Shown here: positions 33,754 to 42,316 of the stretch, one piece after another
Position numbering within the stretch: the stretch's first letter is position 1
Layout: each line of letters starts with the position of its first letter
Assembly (NCBI GenBank): GCA_964435305.1
Contig: CAYSZH010000012.1
Location: forward strand, 1 to 51,358
Direction of reading: 5' to 3'
DNA: 51,358 bases
From: Granulosicoccus sp964435305
Lineage (GTDB): Bacteria > Pseudomonadota > Gammaproteobacteria > Granulosicoccales > Granulosicoccaceae
The notes under the pieces: generated by a model
The model's input: only the letters and a program-made list of their open reading frames with translations
Databases searched by the model: none
Told to the model about the DNA's origin: nothing
Made by a program: the position numbers and the translations under genes

Positions 33754-35391
33754 TTAAACAAGACAAGCGCTTTCATTTAATAGCACGTTCAGTATTGAAT
33801 GATTCAAAGAGTAGTCGACAGGTAAATCGATTACGTGTACACCTTTGGAACCGAGCGCTGTGGAGAGTATTTGCTGGAAGTGATCATAGCTTTCCGCCCG
33901 ATGGCCTATGGCACCAAAACTATTGGCATACTCGACTAAGTCAGGATTATTAAAATCAAGTCCAAAGTTCTCAAACCCGACGCCCTCCTGTTTCCATTTG
34001 ATCATACCGTATGCACTGTCATTTAAAATAATGACGACAAGGTCAAGGTCCATACGAACCGCGGTTTCAAGTTCTTGTGAGTTCATTAGAAAACCACCGT
34101 CGCCGTTCACCGAGACCACTTTCTGTTCAGGTTTTAATTGTTTTGCCGCCATTGCCGATGGCAGTCCGGCTCCCATCGTAGCTAATGCGTTATCAAGTAG
34201 CAGCGAATTGGGAGCGTGGCAGTGGTAGTTGCGAGCAAACCAGATTTTGTATACCCCGTTATCCAAAGTAATAATGTCTTCGGCATCGAGTTGATCACGA
34301 AGCATGCTAACCAATGCTTGCGGAAGCATCGGAAAACGCGTGTCTTTAAAGTATTTTGTGACGTGTGAATCCACCTCTCTTCGGATACGATCAAAGTAGG
34401 AAAAATCCTGTTTGAGCTCGCCGAGCTTGTCGGTAATTCGGCTGATGGAGTTAGAGATATCTCCAACCACATTAAGCTGCGGAAAATACACATCGTCCAC
34501 CGCTGCGGCATTGAAGTTGACGTGTATCACTTGCTTACCACCTTTTTCCATAAAAAACGGCGGTTTTTCGATAACATCATGGCCAACGTTGATGATCAGA
34601 TCCGCGCGATTGATTGCACAATGCAGGTAATCATTCTCAGATAAGGCAGCTGTTCCAATGAAGCGCTGATGCCGTTCATCGATAACGCCTTTACCCATCT
34701 GTGTGTTAAAAAAGTACAAACCAGAGCGGTCAATCAGATTTTTCAGTGCATCCCCGGTTCGCTTGCGATTTGCACCAGCGCCAATTAACAAAAGTGGCAG
34801 TTTGGCGTCTTCAATCATTTGAGCTGCAACGGTAATGGCTTGATCATCGGCATCAGGACGCCGATGCCCAACCACATCAAATACGGCAGCGTCTGTCGAT
34901 TCCTCTGCAATGTCTTCCGGCAGTTCGATATAGGCTGCGCCAGGTCTTTCGTCCATGGTTATTCGAAAAGCCTCACGAATCATGGACGGCACATTGTTAC
35001 CATCAACCACTTGTTCTGAATACTTTGTTACAGGTTTCATCAGATTGACCACATCAACAATTTGAAACCGGCCCTGTTTACTTTTTCGAATTGGTTTTTG
35101 ACCGCCGAGCATGATCATTGGCATGCCGCCCAACTGGGCATAGGCTGCTGCTGTCACAAAATTTGTTGCGCCGGGGCCGAGTGTTGACAAACAGACACCC
35201 GGTTTACCGGTTAAGCGCCCGTGGGTTGCCGCCATAAATCCTGCGGCCTGTTCATGGCGTGTCAGAATCAACTCAATAGATGAATTTCTTAACGAGTCAA
35301 GAAAATCCAGATTTTCTTCGCCAGGAATTCCGTAGATAAACTTGACGCCTTCGTTTTCCAACGCCTTGACAAAAAGGTCAGATGTTTTCAT
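33754..35391 (-). CDS. Acetolactate synthase-like thiamine diphosphate enzyme
   Basis: A 545-residue ThDP-dependent enzyme of the acetolactate synthase large-subunit family. The ATG at 35391 (MKTSDLFVKALENEG) has a GGGAGG ribosome site; a longer in-frame form would overlap the upstream gene. The N-terminal PYR domain has the catalytic glutamate in TRHEQAAGFMA, and the C-terminal PP domain has the GDG-N cofactor motif (GDGGFLMNSQELETA near 433). The middle domain carries LLLIGAGANRK. There is no small regulatory subunit gene nearby, so biosynthetic branched-chain synthesis is unlikely. A catabolic carboligase or 2-oxoacid decarboxylase role is more likely. It lies between the glutamate-synthase-like and aldehyde dehydrogenase genes. 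Confidence 0.92.
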   Translation of the reverse strand: MKTSDLFVKALENEGVKFIYGIPGEENLDFLDSLRNSSIELILTRHEQAAGFMAATHGRLTGKPGVCLSTLGPGATNFVTAAAYAQLGGMPMIMLGGQKPIRKSKQGRFQIVDVVNLMKPVTKYSEQVVDGNNVPSMIREAFRITMDERPGAAYIELPEDIAEESTDAAVFDVVGHRRPDADDQAITVAAQMIEDAKLPLLLIGAGANRKRTGDALKNLIDRSGLYFFNTQMGKGVIDERHQRFIGTAALSENDYLHCAINRADLIINVGHDVIEKPPFFMEKGGKQVIHVNFNAAAVDDVYFPQLNVVGDISNSISRITDKLGELKQDFSYFDRIRREVDSHVTKYFKDTRFPMLPQALVSMLRDQLDAEDIITLDNGVYKIWFARNYHCHAPNSLLLDNALATMGAGLPSAMAAKQLKPEQKVVSVNGDGGFLMNSQELETAVRMDLDLVVIILNDSAYGMIKWKQEGVGFENFGLDFNNPDLVEYANSFGAIGHRAESYDHFQQILSTALGSKGVHVIDLPVDYSLNHSILNVLLNESACLV

Positions 35392-35414
35392 AGCAGTTGC
35401 CTCCCGTTGAGTGG

Positions 35415-36998
35415 TTACCAATGAGCTGGGTCGGCCGATTGCCAGTCATGTTTCCAATTCTCGGGTATGCTGTCCGAGTTTAGCAAACACCCCGATTCAA
35501 TACTGGGATACATCTGCTCGTATGACTTGATATTCGTACCTTCTATTCGGTGCATGATGTGCTTTGGTTCTAATTCAGAAAGCTTTGAGAGTCCTGCTGC
35601 ACCGAGAAGTTCCACCAGATTTTCAATGGTTGAACGGTGGTAGTTTGCGACTCGTGTGGCCTTGTCGCTAACCACAAGCCCGGCACCGCGGGCCTGATTT
35701 TGCGTAGCGATGCCGGTGGGACAATGATCAGTGTTGCAGCTGCGGGCCTGAATACAGCCAAGTGCCATCATCATGCCTCGTGCAGAATTAACCGTATCAG
35801 CGCCCAGGGCAATCGCACGTACGAGGTGAAATGCAGAGAAAATTTTACCTGAAGCAATGACGCGGATCTTATCTCTTAGCCCGATACCAGTGAGCGATCG
35901 GTCGACGAAAAGCAAGGCATCTCGCAATGGCGTTCCAACTGAATTGGTCATTTCGATCGGGGCCGCACCCGTGCCACCTTCACCACCGTCCACTGTGATG
36001 AAGTCAGGACGCTTGCCCGTACTCACCATGGCTTTGCAGATAGCCAGAAACTCATCGTGTCGACCAATACACAACTTGATTCCAACCGGTTTGCCTCCGG
36101 AGAGCTCTCGAAGCTTTTCGACAAATTCCAGTAATTCGATCGGTGTTGAAAAAGCACTGTGTGAGGCAGGCGATAGCACATCCTGTCCCATAGGTACACC
36201 TCGAATCTGGGCGATTTCTTCGGTGAGCTTTGCAGCGGGTAGCACACCTCCATGACCCGGTTTTGCACCTTGAGACAATTTTACTTCAATCATTTTTACG
36301 GATTCGAGCGTTGCGGATTTTTGGAAAAGCTCAGCGTTGAATTCGCCTTGTTCGTTTCGGCAACCAAAATAGCCGGTACCGATTTGCCACACGATGTCGC
36401 CACCGGCTTCGAGATGATAAGGGCTTAAACTGCCTTCACCGGTGTTGTGAGAGAACCCACCAATCTTTGCACCTTTGTTCAATGCTCGAATTGCGTTTCT
36501 ACTCAGCGCACCATAACTCATTGCAGAAATATTGAGCGGTGAAGCGAGATAAGGTTGACGGCACTGGTCTTCGCCAAATTTGATTCGAGGGTCGGTGTCA
36601 TCCAAATGCTTGGGTAGCATCGAGTGATTGATCCACTCGTAGCCAGAGCGGTTGACATCGAAAATTGTCCCAAACGGGCGTGTGTCTCGCACACCTTTGG
36701 CTCGTTGATAGATGAGTGATCGGAATTCGCGTGGAATGGGTGTGCCGCTGGTGTCTGATTCGACAAAGTATTGCTGAATTTCGGGTCTAACTGACTCGAG
36801 CATGTAACGAAAGCGGCCCAGGAACGGATACAGTCTGCGCACCGTCTGCCGTTGCTGAAACATATCCATCAGCCCCAGCACAACAATGGGAAGCACAAGC
36901 ACAAAAGCCCAAAGAACCGGGCGCCACACAAGCGACAAAACCAGGATGAGCAATGGTGCACCGATCGCAAACGCGGTGAAATAATGACGCATCAACAT
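35415..36998 (-). CDS. FMN-binding glutamate synthase family protein
   Basis: A 527-residue protein with two N-terminal TM helices (about 8-26 and 28-46) and a membrane-anchored cytoplasmic catalytic domain homologous to the FMN/[3Fe-4S] core of GltB. Key parts are NISAMSYGALSRNAIRALNKGA, KPGHGGVLPAAKLTEEIA, ITVDGGEGGTGAAP, and the Fe-S cysteines CIQARSCNTDHCPTG near 415-430. It lacks the glutaminase domain of the large subunit. The physiological reaction of this stand-alone family is not settled. It lies 23 bp upstream of the ThDP enzyme start, so the three genes form one operon from about 37,000 leftward. Confidence 0.93.
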   Translation of the reverse strand: MLMRHYFTAFAIGAPLLILVLSLVWRPVLWAFVLVLPIVVLGLMDMFQQRQTVRRLYPFLGRFRYMLESVRPEIQQYFVESDTSGTPIPREFRSLIYQRAKGVRDTRPFGTIFDVNRSGYEWINHSMLPKHLDDTDPRIKFGEDQCRQPYLASPLNISAMSYGALSRNAIRALNKGAKIGGFSHNTGEGSLSPYHLEAGGDIVWQIGTGYFGCRNEQGEFNAELFQKSATLESVKMIEVKLSQGAKPGHGGVLPAAKLTEEIAQIRGVPMGQDVLSPASHSAFSTPIELLEFVEKLRELSGGKPVGIKLCIGRHDEFLAICKAMVSTGKRPDFITVDGGEGGTGAAPIEMTNSVGTPLRDALLFVDRSLTGIGLRDKIRVIASGKIFSAFHLVRAIALGADTVNSARGMMMALGCIQARSCNTDHCPTGIATQNQARGAGLVVSDKATRVANYHRSTIENLVELLGAAGLSKLSELEPKHIMHRIEGTNIKSYEQMYPSIESGCLLNSDSIPENWKHDWQSADPAHW

Positions 36999-37534
36999 AT
37001 CTAGTATTCTCTACACTCTATTAACTAAGGTCTACAGTATTATATTGATATTGAGGCTGTAGCGATACACAGATATGACAAGGTGCGCGAATTCGAACCC
37101 GGATCGTATTTGTTATATGCCCGAACTGATAAGATACTTGTATCGTACCGAATCTGTCTGCCTTTGAGAACAACGTTATTTGCCACTTTTGCAGTTCGAA
37201 TTGCGTACAAAGACAATCTGCTCGTATATTCGAGATAATACCATCAAAAAAAGACGAATCAATTATTGCGCCAGTACGAATAACTGACGTTGACTGAATA
37301 ACGTTCTCATCGATCAGACATCGTTCAAGGACGCTTATTGATGCTATTGGGTGTGTTACACCGAGTGCGTTGGAATTACAATTTGTTAGAAAACAATCTT
37401 CTAAGACAAATGCTCCGACCCCCGGTTGTGACAAAGTCGACACTGAAACTGCGACTGAATTTTTGTAGAAAGACACGGTCAAATTTGTGATGTCTTAGCC
37501 AGTTTGCACCCAGTTCAGGAGTATTCTTTTCATC
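36999..37534. other. Intergenic region between GltS-like operon and protease
   Basis: This region contains the promoter area of the minus-strand operon, which begins at 36998, and of the protease gene at 37535. A doubtful minus-strand ORF at 37021-37482 fills most of it. A tRNA-like TTCGAAT around 37085-37095 was examined and rejected. No convincing promoter was found. Confidence 0.5.
37021..37482 (-). CDS. Doubtful small hypothetical protein
   Basis: A 153-codon open frame starting with TTG (or GTG at 37476), without a clear ribosome site. The residues alternate short hydrophobic strands with Cys, Asn and Ser turns (VLEDCFLTNC, VLERCLIDEN, IDSSFFDGI), a pattern reminiscent of a pentapeptide or right-handed beta-helix repeat. 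It matches no family I can name. It lies in a region where a gene could fit, but coding potential is not established. I give it low confidence. Confidence 0.35.
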   Translation of the reverse strand: MTVSFYKNSVAVSVSTLSQPGVGAFVLEDCFLTNCNSNALGVTHPIASISVLERCLIDENVIQSTSVIRTGAIIDSSFFDGIISNIRADCLCTQFELQKWQITLFSKADRFGTIQVSYQFGHITNTIRVRIRAPCHICVSLQPQYQYNTVDLS

Positions 37535-38845
37535 ATGAGCAACCGTTACTTCATAGCGATAGCTTTTCTTATGGGAGTGGGTGGAGGATGGTTTGGAAAA
37601 ACATGGCTGGATACGAATCATCTGACACTTGGGCTAGTGGTTAATAACACTATTGATAAAAACCAAGCTAATCCTGATGCTAGAGTCAAAAAAAACATGG
37701 AATCCAACCTGGCATCGAGCTCCGTACTCGCCCAATCAAGCCACGCGAAACCCGATAAACAAAAAGCAGTACGTAACAACGACCCTAAACCTGTTGGGCA
37801 AGGATTGGACGTAAACCACCGCACCAGCATATCGGTAATTGAAACATTCGATAATCTGCTTAAGAACCGGCGCTACTTTAATGCAATGACATTGTTTCAA
37901 GATCAGAAACAGCAAAGTGAACAGGTCGCGGCCCAATTGAAGGTACGTCTGCTAAAGGAACTCAAGTTTTTAACAGAAACTCGCAACAATATTGATTTCT
38001 CTGAATTGGTGGAGAACTACTTAACGATCTATTACGACGACATTGAAGTCTTGTTAATCCTGGCGGATTTCAATCGGGCAAACGGCAGTTACCATGAGGC
38101 TGTTAATGTTTTCTTGCTCGCACACACTTACTCCTATTCCAGTGCTGATCAAGAAAAGGTCGGAACTCGTTTTAAACAATTCGTGATGAACACAGATAAT
38201 ACGTATACCGAGCAGAAAAACTGGTGGTCATTGATTAATCTTTACGCGCAAATTAATACATCAGGACTAATGACATCGACCTATCAGTATCGACAAGCAC
38301 TTGCGCACCTTCGAAGCGGTGATACTGTCTTTGCAACTGAACAGCTCGATCAACTTCGCGATGATAGTCTGGTTGGGGAGTTAGCAATAAAAGCACTTAG
38401 CAGTATCGGGAGAGAAAATGAATCCCCCAGTACGGAATATAGCTTATCCTGGGTTGGTGCAGACTCAATAGCGTTGCAAAAGTTGGGGAATCAATATGCG
38501 GTTAATCTGGAAAACAGCCGACGAAACAGCGTGAAGTTGTTAATTGATACAGGTGCATCGATGACAGCACTGTCCAGAGAGGCTTTCAAAACTCTCAACA
38601 GCATTGGCGATGCAGTAGAACAAGATAGACGTGTTTTTCGGACTGCGAATGGTCTGGTACAGGCCACTGTGTACTCTGTTCCCGAGCTAAGCCTGGGCCC
38701 TCATCGATTGGGAAATACGCAAATAGCCGTTATAGACTTTGAAAAAAATCGGGGCATCGATGGTCTTTTGGGTATGAATATCCTGGGTCAATTTCGTTTC
38801 CAGATAGACCAGGACAATGCACAATTGATTTTAAGTAAAAAATAG
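37535..38845 (+). CDS. Retropepsin-like (clan AA) aspartic protease with N-terminal anchor
   Basis: A 436-residue protein. Residues 1-20 (YFIAIAFLMGVGGGWFG) form a signal anchor, so the rest is probably periplasmic. A disordered stretch (40-95) rich in N, S and K follows. Residues 100-290 are helical with TPR-like pairing, including FDNLLKNRRYFNAMTLFQ and NRANGSYHEAVNVFLLAH. The C-terminal domain (325-436) is retropepsin-like with LLIDTGASMTAL (catalytic D338 in DTGA) and GIDGLLGMNILGQFRFQID. Proteins of this layout (TIGR02281-type) occur in gammaproteobacteria. Catalysis would need dimerisation, since there is one DTG only. The partner substrate is unknown. Confidence 0.85.
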   Translation: MSNRYFIAIAFLMGVGGGWFGKTWLDTNHLTLGLVVNNTIDKNQANPDARVKKNMESNLASSSVLAQSSHAKPDKQKAVRNNDPKPVGQGLDVNHRTSISVIETFDNLLKNRRYFNAMTLFQDQKQQSEQVAAQLKVRLLKELKFLTETRNNIDFSELVENYLTIYYDDIEVLLILADFNRANGSYHEAVNVFLLAHTYSYSSADQEKVGTRFKQFVMNTDNTYTEQKNWWSLINLYAQINTSGLMTSTYQYRQALAHLRSGDTVFATEQLDQLRDDSLVGELAIKALSSIGRENESPSTEYSLSWVGADSIALQKLGNQYAVNLENSRRNSVKLLIDTGASMTALSREAFKTLNSIGDAVEQDRRVFRTANGLVQATVYSVPELSLGPHRLGNTQIAVIDFEKNRGIDGLLGMNILGQFRFQIDQDNAQLILSKK

Positions 38846-38863
38846 TCTTCGCGGTGTCGAATG

Positions 38864-40024
38864 TTATATCAATAGCGACTGGATTTCGTCCTCGTAGCGA
38901 GAAATCAGTTGATCGTGCAGATAGGCTGACACATCAGGCACAGCTTGCAAAACGCCGGTGTGTTCACGCTGGTGGCTTGTTAACATCTGGCATAGTTTGT
39001 TAGCCAATGCCGTGGATTCCTGATCTGGTAATCCAGTTTCGTATAGCATCGCGGCAGGAATGTATTCTGGATAGGCGACTCTATTGGGTGCTACTGGAAT
39101 ACAACCTCGATGAATAGCTTCAAGCATCCCCAATCCCTGAAAATCATGTAGGGCGGTGGATATTACAAAATCTGAGTCGGTCAATATACGATAGTATTCG
39201 TCACGCTTTTGATAGCCCCAGGTTTCTATATTGTGCCTACTTCGATTCTTAGCTTGCTTGAAACAATCCGGCATTTTTCGGAAAGATTGACCCATAATAT
39301 GTAAACGAACATCCAGCCTTAAGACCTTGAAATCCGGCATGTTGTATAGTTTTTCTAATGCGTCAAAAAAAATCTCAGGTTGTTTGTCATACTCCCATCG
39401 ATGCGCCCAGATGAGATCCACACAATTAATATCCTTACCTTTTCCGCTTTTGGTTGTGCAAAAACTGATGTTGCTATGGACATCTGTTTTAGTGGCAATG
39501 GGAACTGGGAGTACCGCTGATTTTCGTTTAATATGGCTAAGAATATCTGGCGACATGCCATCTGGCATCCGTTTTATAAACTTACGGGTTCCTGACAGAA
39601 ACGTATGCCGGTTATATTCTGAGTTAAACAGTACGCGATTGGCACTCAATGCTGTAACGATGCTGCTTAGCTGTGCATTAAGAAGTCGTTGTTCAAGAGC
39701 CGCATATCTTAAAGGATACTCGAATTGATTCTCATGAAAGTAAACCAACGCGGGTACTGTCGCCAGTTCCGGAACCAGTCCGCGAAGTGTAGCAAGATCA
39801 ACCATGGAGGTTGCAACTAGCACATCGTAACCGGCGCTCAAACGCTTACGATGATGAAGGGCAAGGGATAGCCCATTGCTTCGAATACGCCAGAAAAAGT
39901 GCCTTGCAGGAAGAGAAATAACCGTCCAGTCGTATTCCTTAATGCTGTTCGTCAAAAATTGATGCCAGTGCTGATGGCTTTCGGCATCATATGTTGATAG
40001 CAATAACGCTTTTTTGAGCATCAA
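38864..40024 (-). CDS. tRNA-queuosine mannosyltransferase homologue (DUF3524 + GT-B glycosyltransferase)
   Basis: A 386-residue cytoplasmic glycosyltransferase. The N-terminal domain has the DUF3524/QTMAN signature: ALLLSTYDAESHQHWHQFL, VISLPARHFFWRIRSNGLS, VLVATSMVDLATLRGLVPEL and VYFHENQFEYPLR. The C-terminal GT-B domain has LIWAHRWEYDKQPEIFF and FVISTALHDFQGLGMLEAIHRGCIPVAPNRVAYPEYIP, where the E of GMLEA binds the sugar nucleotide. The human homologue (GTDC1) adds mannose to queuosine in tRNA-Asp; the bacterial function is inferred from the fold. It is convergent with the protease gene and does not share an operon with any obvious tRNA gene. Confidence 0.85.
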   Translation of the reverse strand: MMLKKALLLSTYDAESHQHWHQFLTNSIKEYDWTVISLPARHFFWRIRSNGLSLALHHRKRLSAGYDVLVATSMVDLATLRGLVPELATVPALVYFHENQFEYPLRYAALEQRLLNAQLSSIVTALSANRVLFNSEYNRHTFLSGTRKFIKRMPDGMSPDILSHIKRKSAVLPVPIATKTDVHSNISFCTTKSGKGKDINCVDLIWAHRWEYDKQPEIFFDALEKLYNMPDFKVLRLDVRLHIMGQSFRKMPDCFKQAKNRSRHNIETWGYQKRDEYYRILTDSDFVISTALHDFQGLGMLEAIHRGCIPVAPNRVAYPEYIPAAMLYETGLPDQESTALANKLCQMLTSHQREHTGVLQAVPDVSAYLHDQLISRYEDEIQSLLI

Positions 40025-40154
40025 GTATCGTAATTCCAGTGAAATACCGTTGATACTATACCGATCAATCTATTGCTTCGAGCGTTTTATTAATCCACGT
40101 TAAATTAAGATGTCTGCGATTATTGAATTCATACTTAATTCATGAGATCCGAGC

Positions 40155-40493
40155 TTAAAGTTCACCACACAATTCACTGGCTAAGCAAACTTCCACCGGC
40201 TTGCGTCGCTTGGCTGAAGCGGTGCCGTCCAGCAATGTATCTAGATATTTTTCGGCTGCTACGGGATCAAACCATCCGAACTTCTGGAAACGAATCATAC
40301 CTTGTCGGTCAATCATGACAACTTCTGGAGTGCCGCTTGTTTGATAAAGTTTCTTCGTTTCAGGTAGCCAAACATTACCAAGATGACGGTCCACATCGAC
40401 ACGTAGTGTTATTCTTTCGTCAGCAACATTGCCAGGGATGTTATTAATCCACAAAGAAACATCACAGTCAGGAGCGGGGCGGGGATCAACCAA
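40155..40493 (-). CDS. Thioredoxin-fold protein fragment without CxxC
   Basis: A 112-residue ORF starting with TTG and lacking a clear ribosome site. The part ITLRVDVDRHLGNVWLPETKKLYQTSGTPEVVMIDRQGMIRFQKFGWFDPVAAEKYLDTLL matches the C-terminal half of a TlpA/ResA-type thioredoxin fold, including the cis-proline (SGTPEVVMIDRQG). The first strand and CxxC active site are missing; the upstream frame is closed by a stop. It is probably a degenerate remnant or a redox-inactive protein. Confidence 0.45.
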   Translation of the reverse strand: MVDPRPAPDCDVSLWINNIPGNVADERITLRVDVDRHLGNVWLPETKKLYQTSGTPEVVMIDRQGMIRFQKFGWFDPVAAEKYLDTLLDGTASAKRRKPVEVCLASELCGEL

Positions 40494-41153
40494 ACCATCA
40501 AGGTTGACAGTTTATTTTGAGCACGATGCTGGGACGGATAATGTGTATATAAGGAAGAATAAAAAGCTTCTAGGTTTCTTACTCATACGACAACTCTCTT
40601 AGGTATTATTAGCCCGACATGTAGCATGGCTTAAGGTCGTTTTAGCAGCCTGTGTCAGACTTTGTTATCAATTTGTTTGGATTCTTTTCTGAATGGAGAG
40701 TTCTATTTTTTTAAGAAAAGATCTATGGATAGTTGATTGAGACGTGACTGCCTTTTCAGTTATTTTGGTGGCCAGCATTTCAAGGTACGTGCAAGCTACA
40801 GGAAGTATCGGGTATTGCTGCTGTAAAAAGGGTTCTTACCGGGCTGTTTAGCACATTGAGACGCATAAATATATGCTTAAGATTGCCTAAATGCGGAATA
40901 CAGTGTTATAACAATTAAAAATACGCTACCATCAAACACTTCATGGATTTGCTCATCCGAATAATTGAGGGCTAAGCATGCCGTGAAATTAACGATGACT
41001 ATAACATGCAGGTAAAATAGCTAGCGGTTAAATATGAGTCTTGCGGATTAATAAGAGTATGGTGTTAGATTGGAAATGGCTGAGCAAGTTTGGTTCAGGC
41101 ACAAGTATAGCCGTTTGGTTGCTAGTTGAATACACATTCTTGGGAGATAGTAA
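40494..41153. other. Intergenic region upstream of TRAP operon
   Basis: About 660 bp between the thioredoxin-fold fragment and the TRAP operon. No ORF of worth, tRNA or repeat was found. The promoter of the TRAP genes must be here. The segment ATTAACGATGACTATAAC near 40,985-41,003 has a TATAAC -10-like box, but the -35 is weak. GGGAGATAG before 41154 is the ribosome site. Confidence 0.4.
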
Positions 41154-42209
41154 ATGAATTTCACTTCGGTACGATCAGTGCTTATAGGCGCGATGGTCAG
41201 CGCTTCACTATGCACAACATCTGCACAAGCACAAGATACTCTTGAGTTAACATCGGCGTTTGGAAAGAACTTACCAATATTAGGCACGGCAGGTGTCGAT
41301 TTCGTCGATAAAATTAACGGTATATCCAGTGACGTGCAGTTCGAACTTTTCGACCCTAACAAGCTGGTTCCGACACTTGAAGCGCTGGATGCCGTGTCCA
41401 ACGGTTCTGTGGATGCTGCTTTCGCGACATCTGGATATTGGCAGGGAAAAATACCTGCAGCATCTCTTTTTGCAGCGGTGCCTTTCGGTCCGGAAGCAGG
41501 GGAGTATCTTGGTTGGGTCTTGTATGACGATGGTGCCACCTTATGGCAGGAAATGTATGATCAGGCAGGATACGATGTCGTCGCACAACCATGCGGTATC
41601 ATCGCGCCAGAGACATCCGGCTGGTTCAAGAACGAGATAAGCGGTGTTGACGACTTAAAAGGGCTTAATATGCGCTTTTTTGGACTCGGTGCTGAGGTTA
41701 TGCAGAAACTTGGTGTGTCGACTTCTCTTTTAGCTGGTGGCGATATTTTCCCGGCGTTGGAGCGTGGTGCGATCGATGCCACAGAATTTTCGATGCCCCG
41801 AATAGATGCTCGACTTGGTTTTCATAAAATCACCAAGTTCAACTATTTTCCCGGCTGGCACCAACCTTCCACTCTGTTTGAGTTGCTAATTAATAAAGAC
41901 GTTTATGATGAGTTATCTGAAGTAGCAAAAAATCAGATAGAAGTTGCCTGTCTTGCCAACATCACTACAAGCTTGGCTGAAGGTGAGGCAACTAACTACG
42001 CAGCAATGGTAGACAACACTGAAAACAACGGTGTGACAATTAAAAAATGGTCGCCCGAAATGCTAGAGTTATTTGGTACGACCTGGGATGAAGTTGCTCA
42101 AGAGCTTGCTGAAGGTGATGAATTCTTTAAAAAAGTATGGGAAGACTTGGCAGATTATCGCGAAGGCTATCAAGTCTGGTCAAGCAATATCTACCTTCCT
42201 AGAAAGTAA
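41154..42209 (+). CDS. dctP: TRAP transporter substrate-binding protein (DctP, TakP-like)
   Basis: A 351-residue periplasmic binding protein. A Sec signal peptide (1-24) ends at TTSAQAQ. The mature protein starts DTLELTSAFGKNLPILGTAGVDFV. Family blocks are NGSVDAAFATSGYWQGKIPAASLFAAVPFGPEAGEYLGWVLYD, GLNMRFFGLGAEVMQKLGVSTSLLAGGDIFPALERGAIDATEFSMPRIDARLGFHKITKFNYFPGW and the closing EGYQVWSS. This form resembles alpha-keto acid-binding TakP. It feeds the DctQ and DctM permeases encoded next. The substrate is probably an alpha-keto or hydroxy acid (inference). Ribosome site GGGAG. Confidence 0.94.
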   Translation: MNFTSVRSVLIGAMVSASLCTTSAQAQDTLELTSAFGKNLPILGTAGVDFVDKINGISSDVQFELFDPNKLVPTLEALDAVSNGSVDAAFATSGYWQGKIPAASLFAAVPFGPEAGEYLGWVLYDDGATLWQEMYDQAGYDVVAQPCGIIAPETSGWFKNEISGVDDLKGLNMRFFGLGAEVMQKLGVSTSLLAGGDIFPALERGAIDATEFSMPRIDARLGFHKITKFNYFPGWHQPSTLFELLINKDVYDELSEVAKNQIEVACLANITTSLAEGEATNYAAMVDNTENNGVTIKKWSPEMLELFGTTWDEVAQELAEGDEFFKKVWEDLADYREGYQVWSSNIYLPRK

Positions 42210-42233
42210 ATCGAGCTGTTTTTATCAAGTTAG

Positions 42234-42261
42234 AAAAAGCGGCCTGAAATGGCCGCTTTTT
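42234..42261 (+). terminator. Rho-independent terminator/attenuator after dctP
   Basis: A perfect stem AAAAAGCGGCC-tgaaat-GGCCGCTTTTT starts 25 bases after the SBP stop and includes a T run on the 3' side. It is between dctP and dctQ in the same operon, so it should act as an intra-operon attenuator that keeps SBP transcripts in excess. Confidence 0.88.
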
Positions 42262-42316
42262 CGTTTGACTAGCAAAATCTATATTTGTGCAAGCTGACTA
42301 GAGCGCGATCAATTCC

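Noticed and set aside
37060..37110. tRNA-like T-arm motif (TTCGAAT) on the minus strand
   Set aside because: The flanking bases do not pair as a 5-bp stem (CCGGG against TCGCG) and no acceptor or anticodon arm could be drawn.
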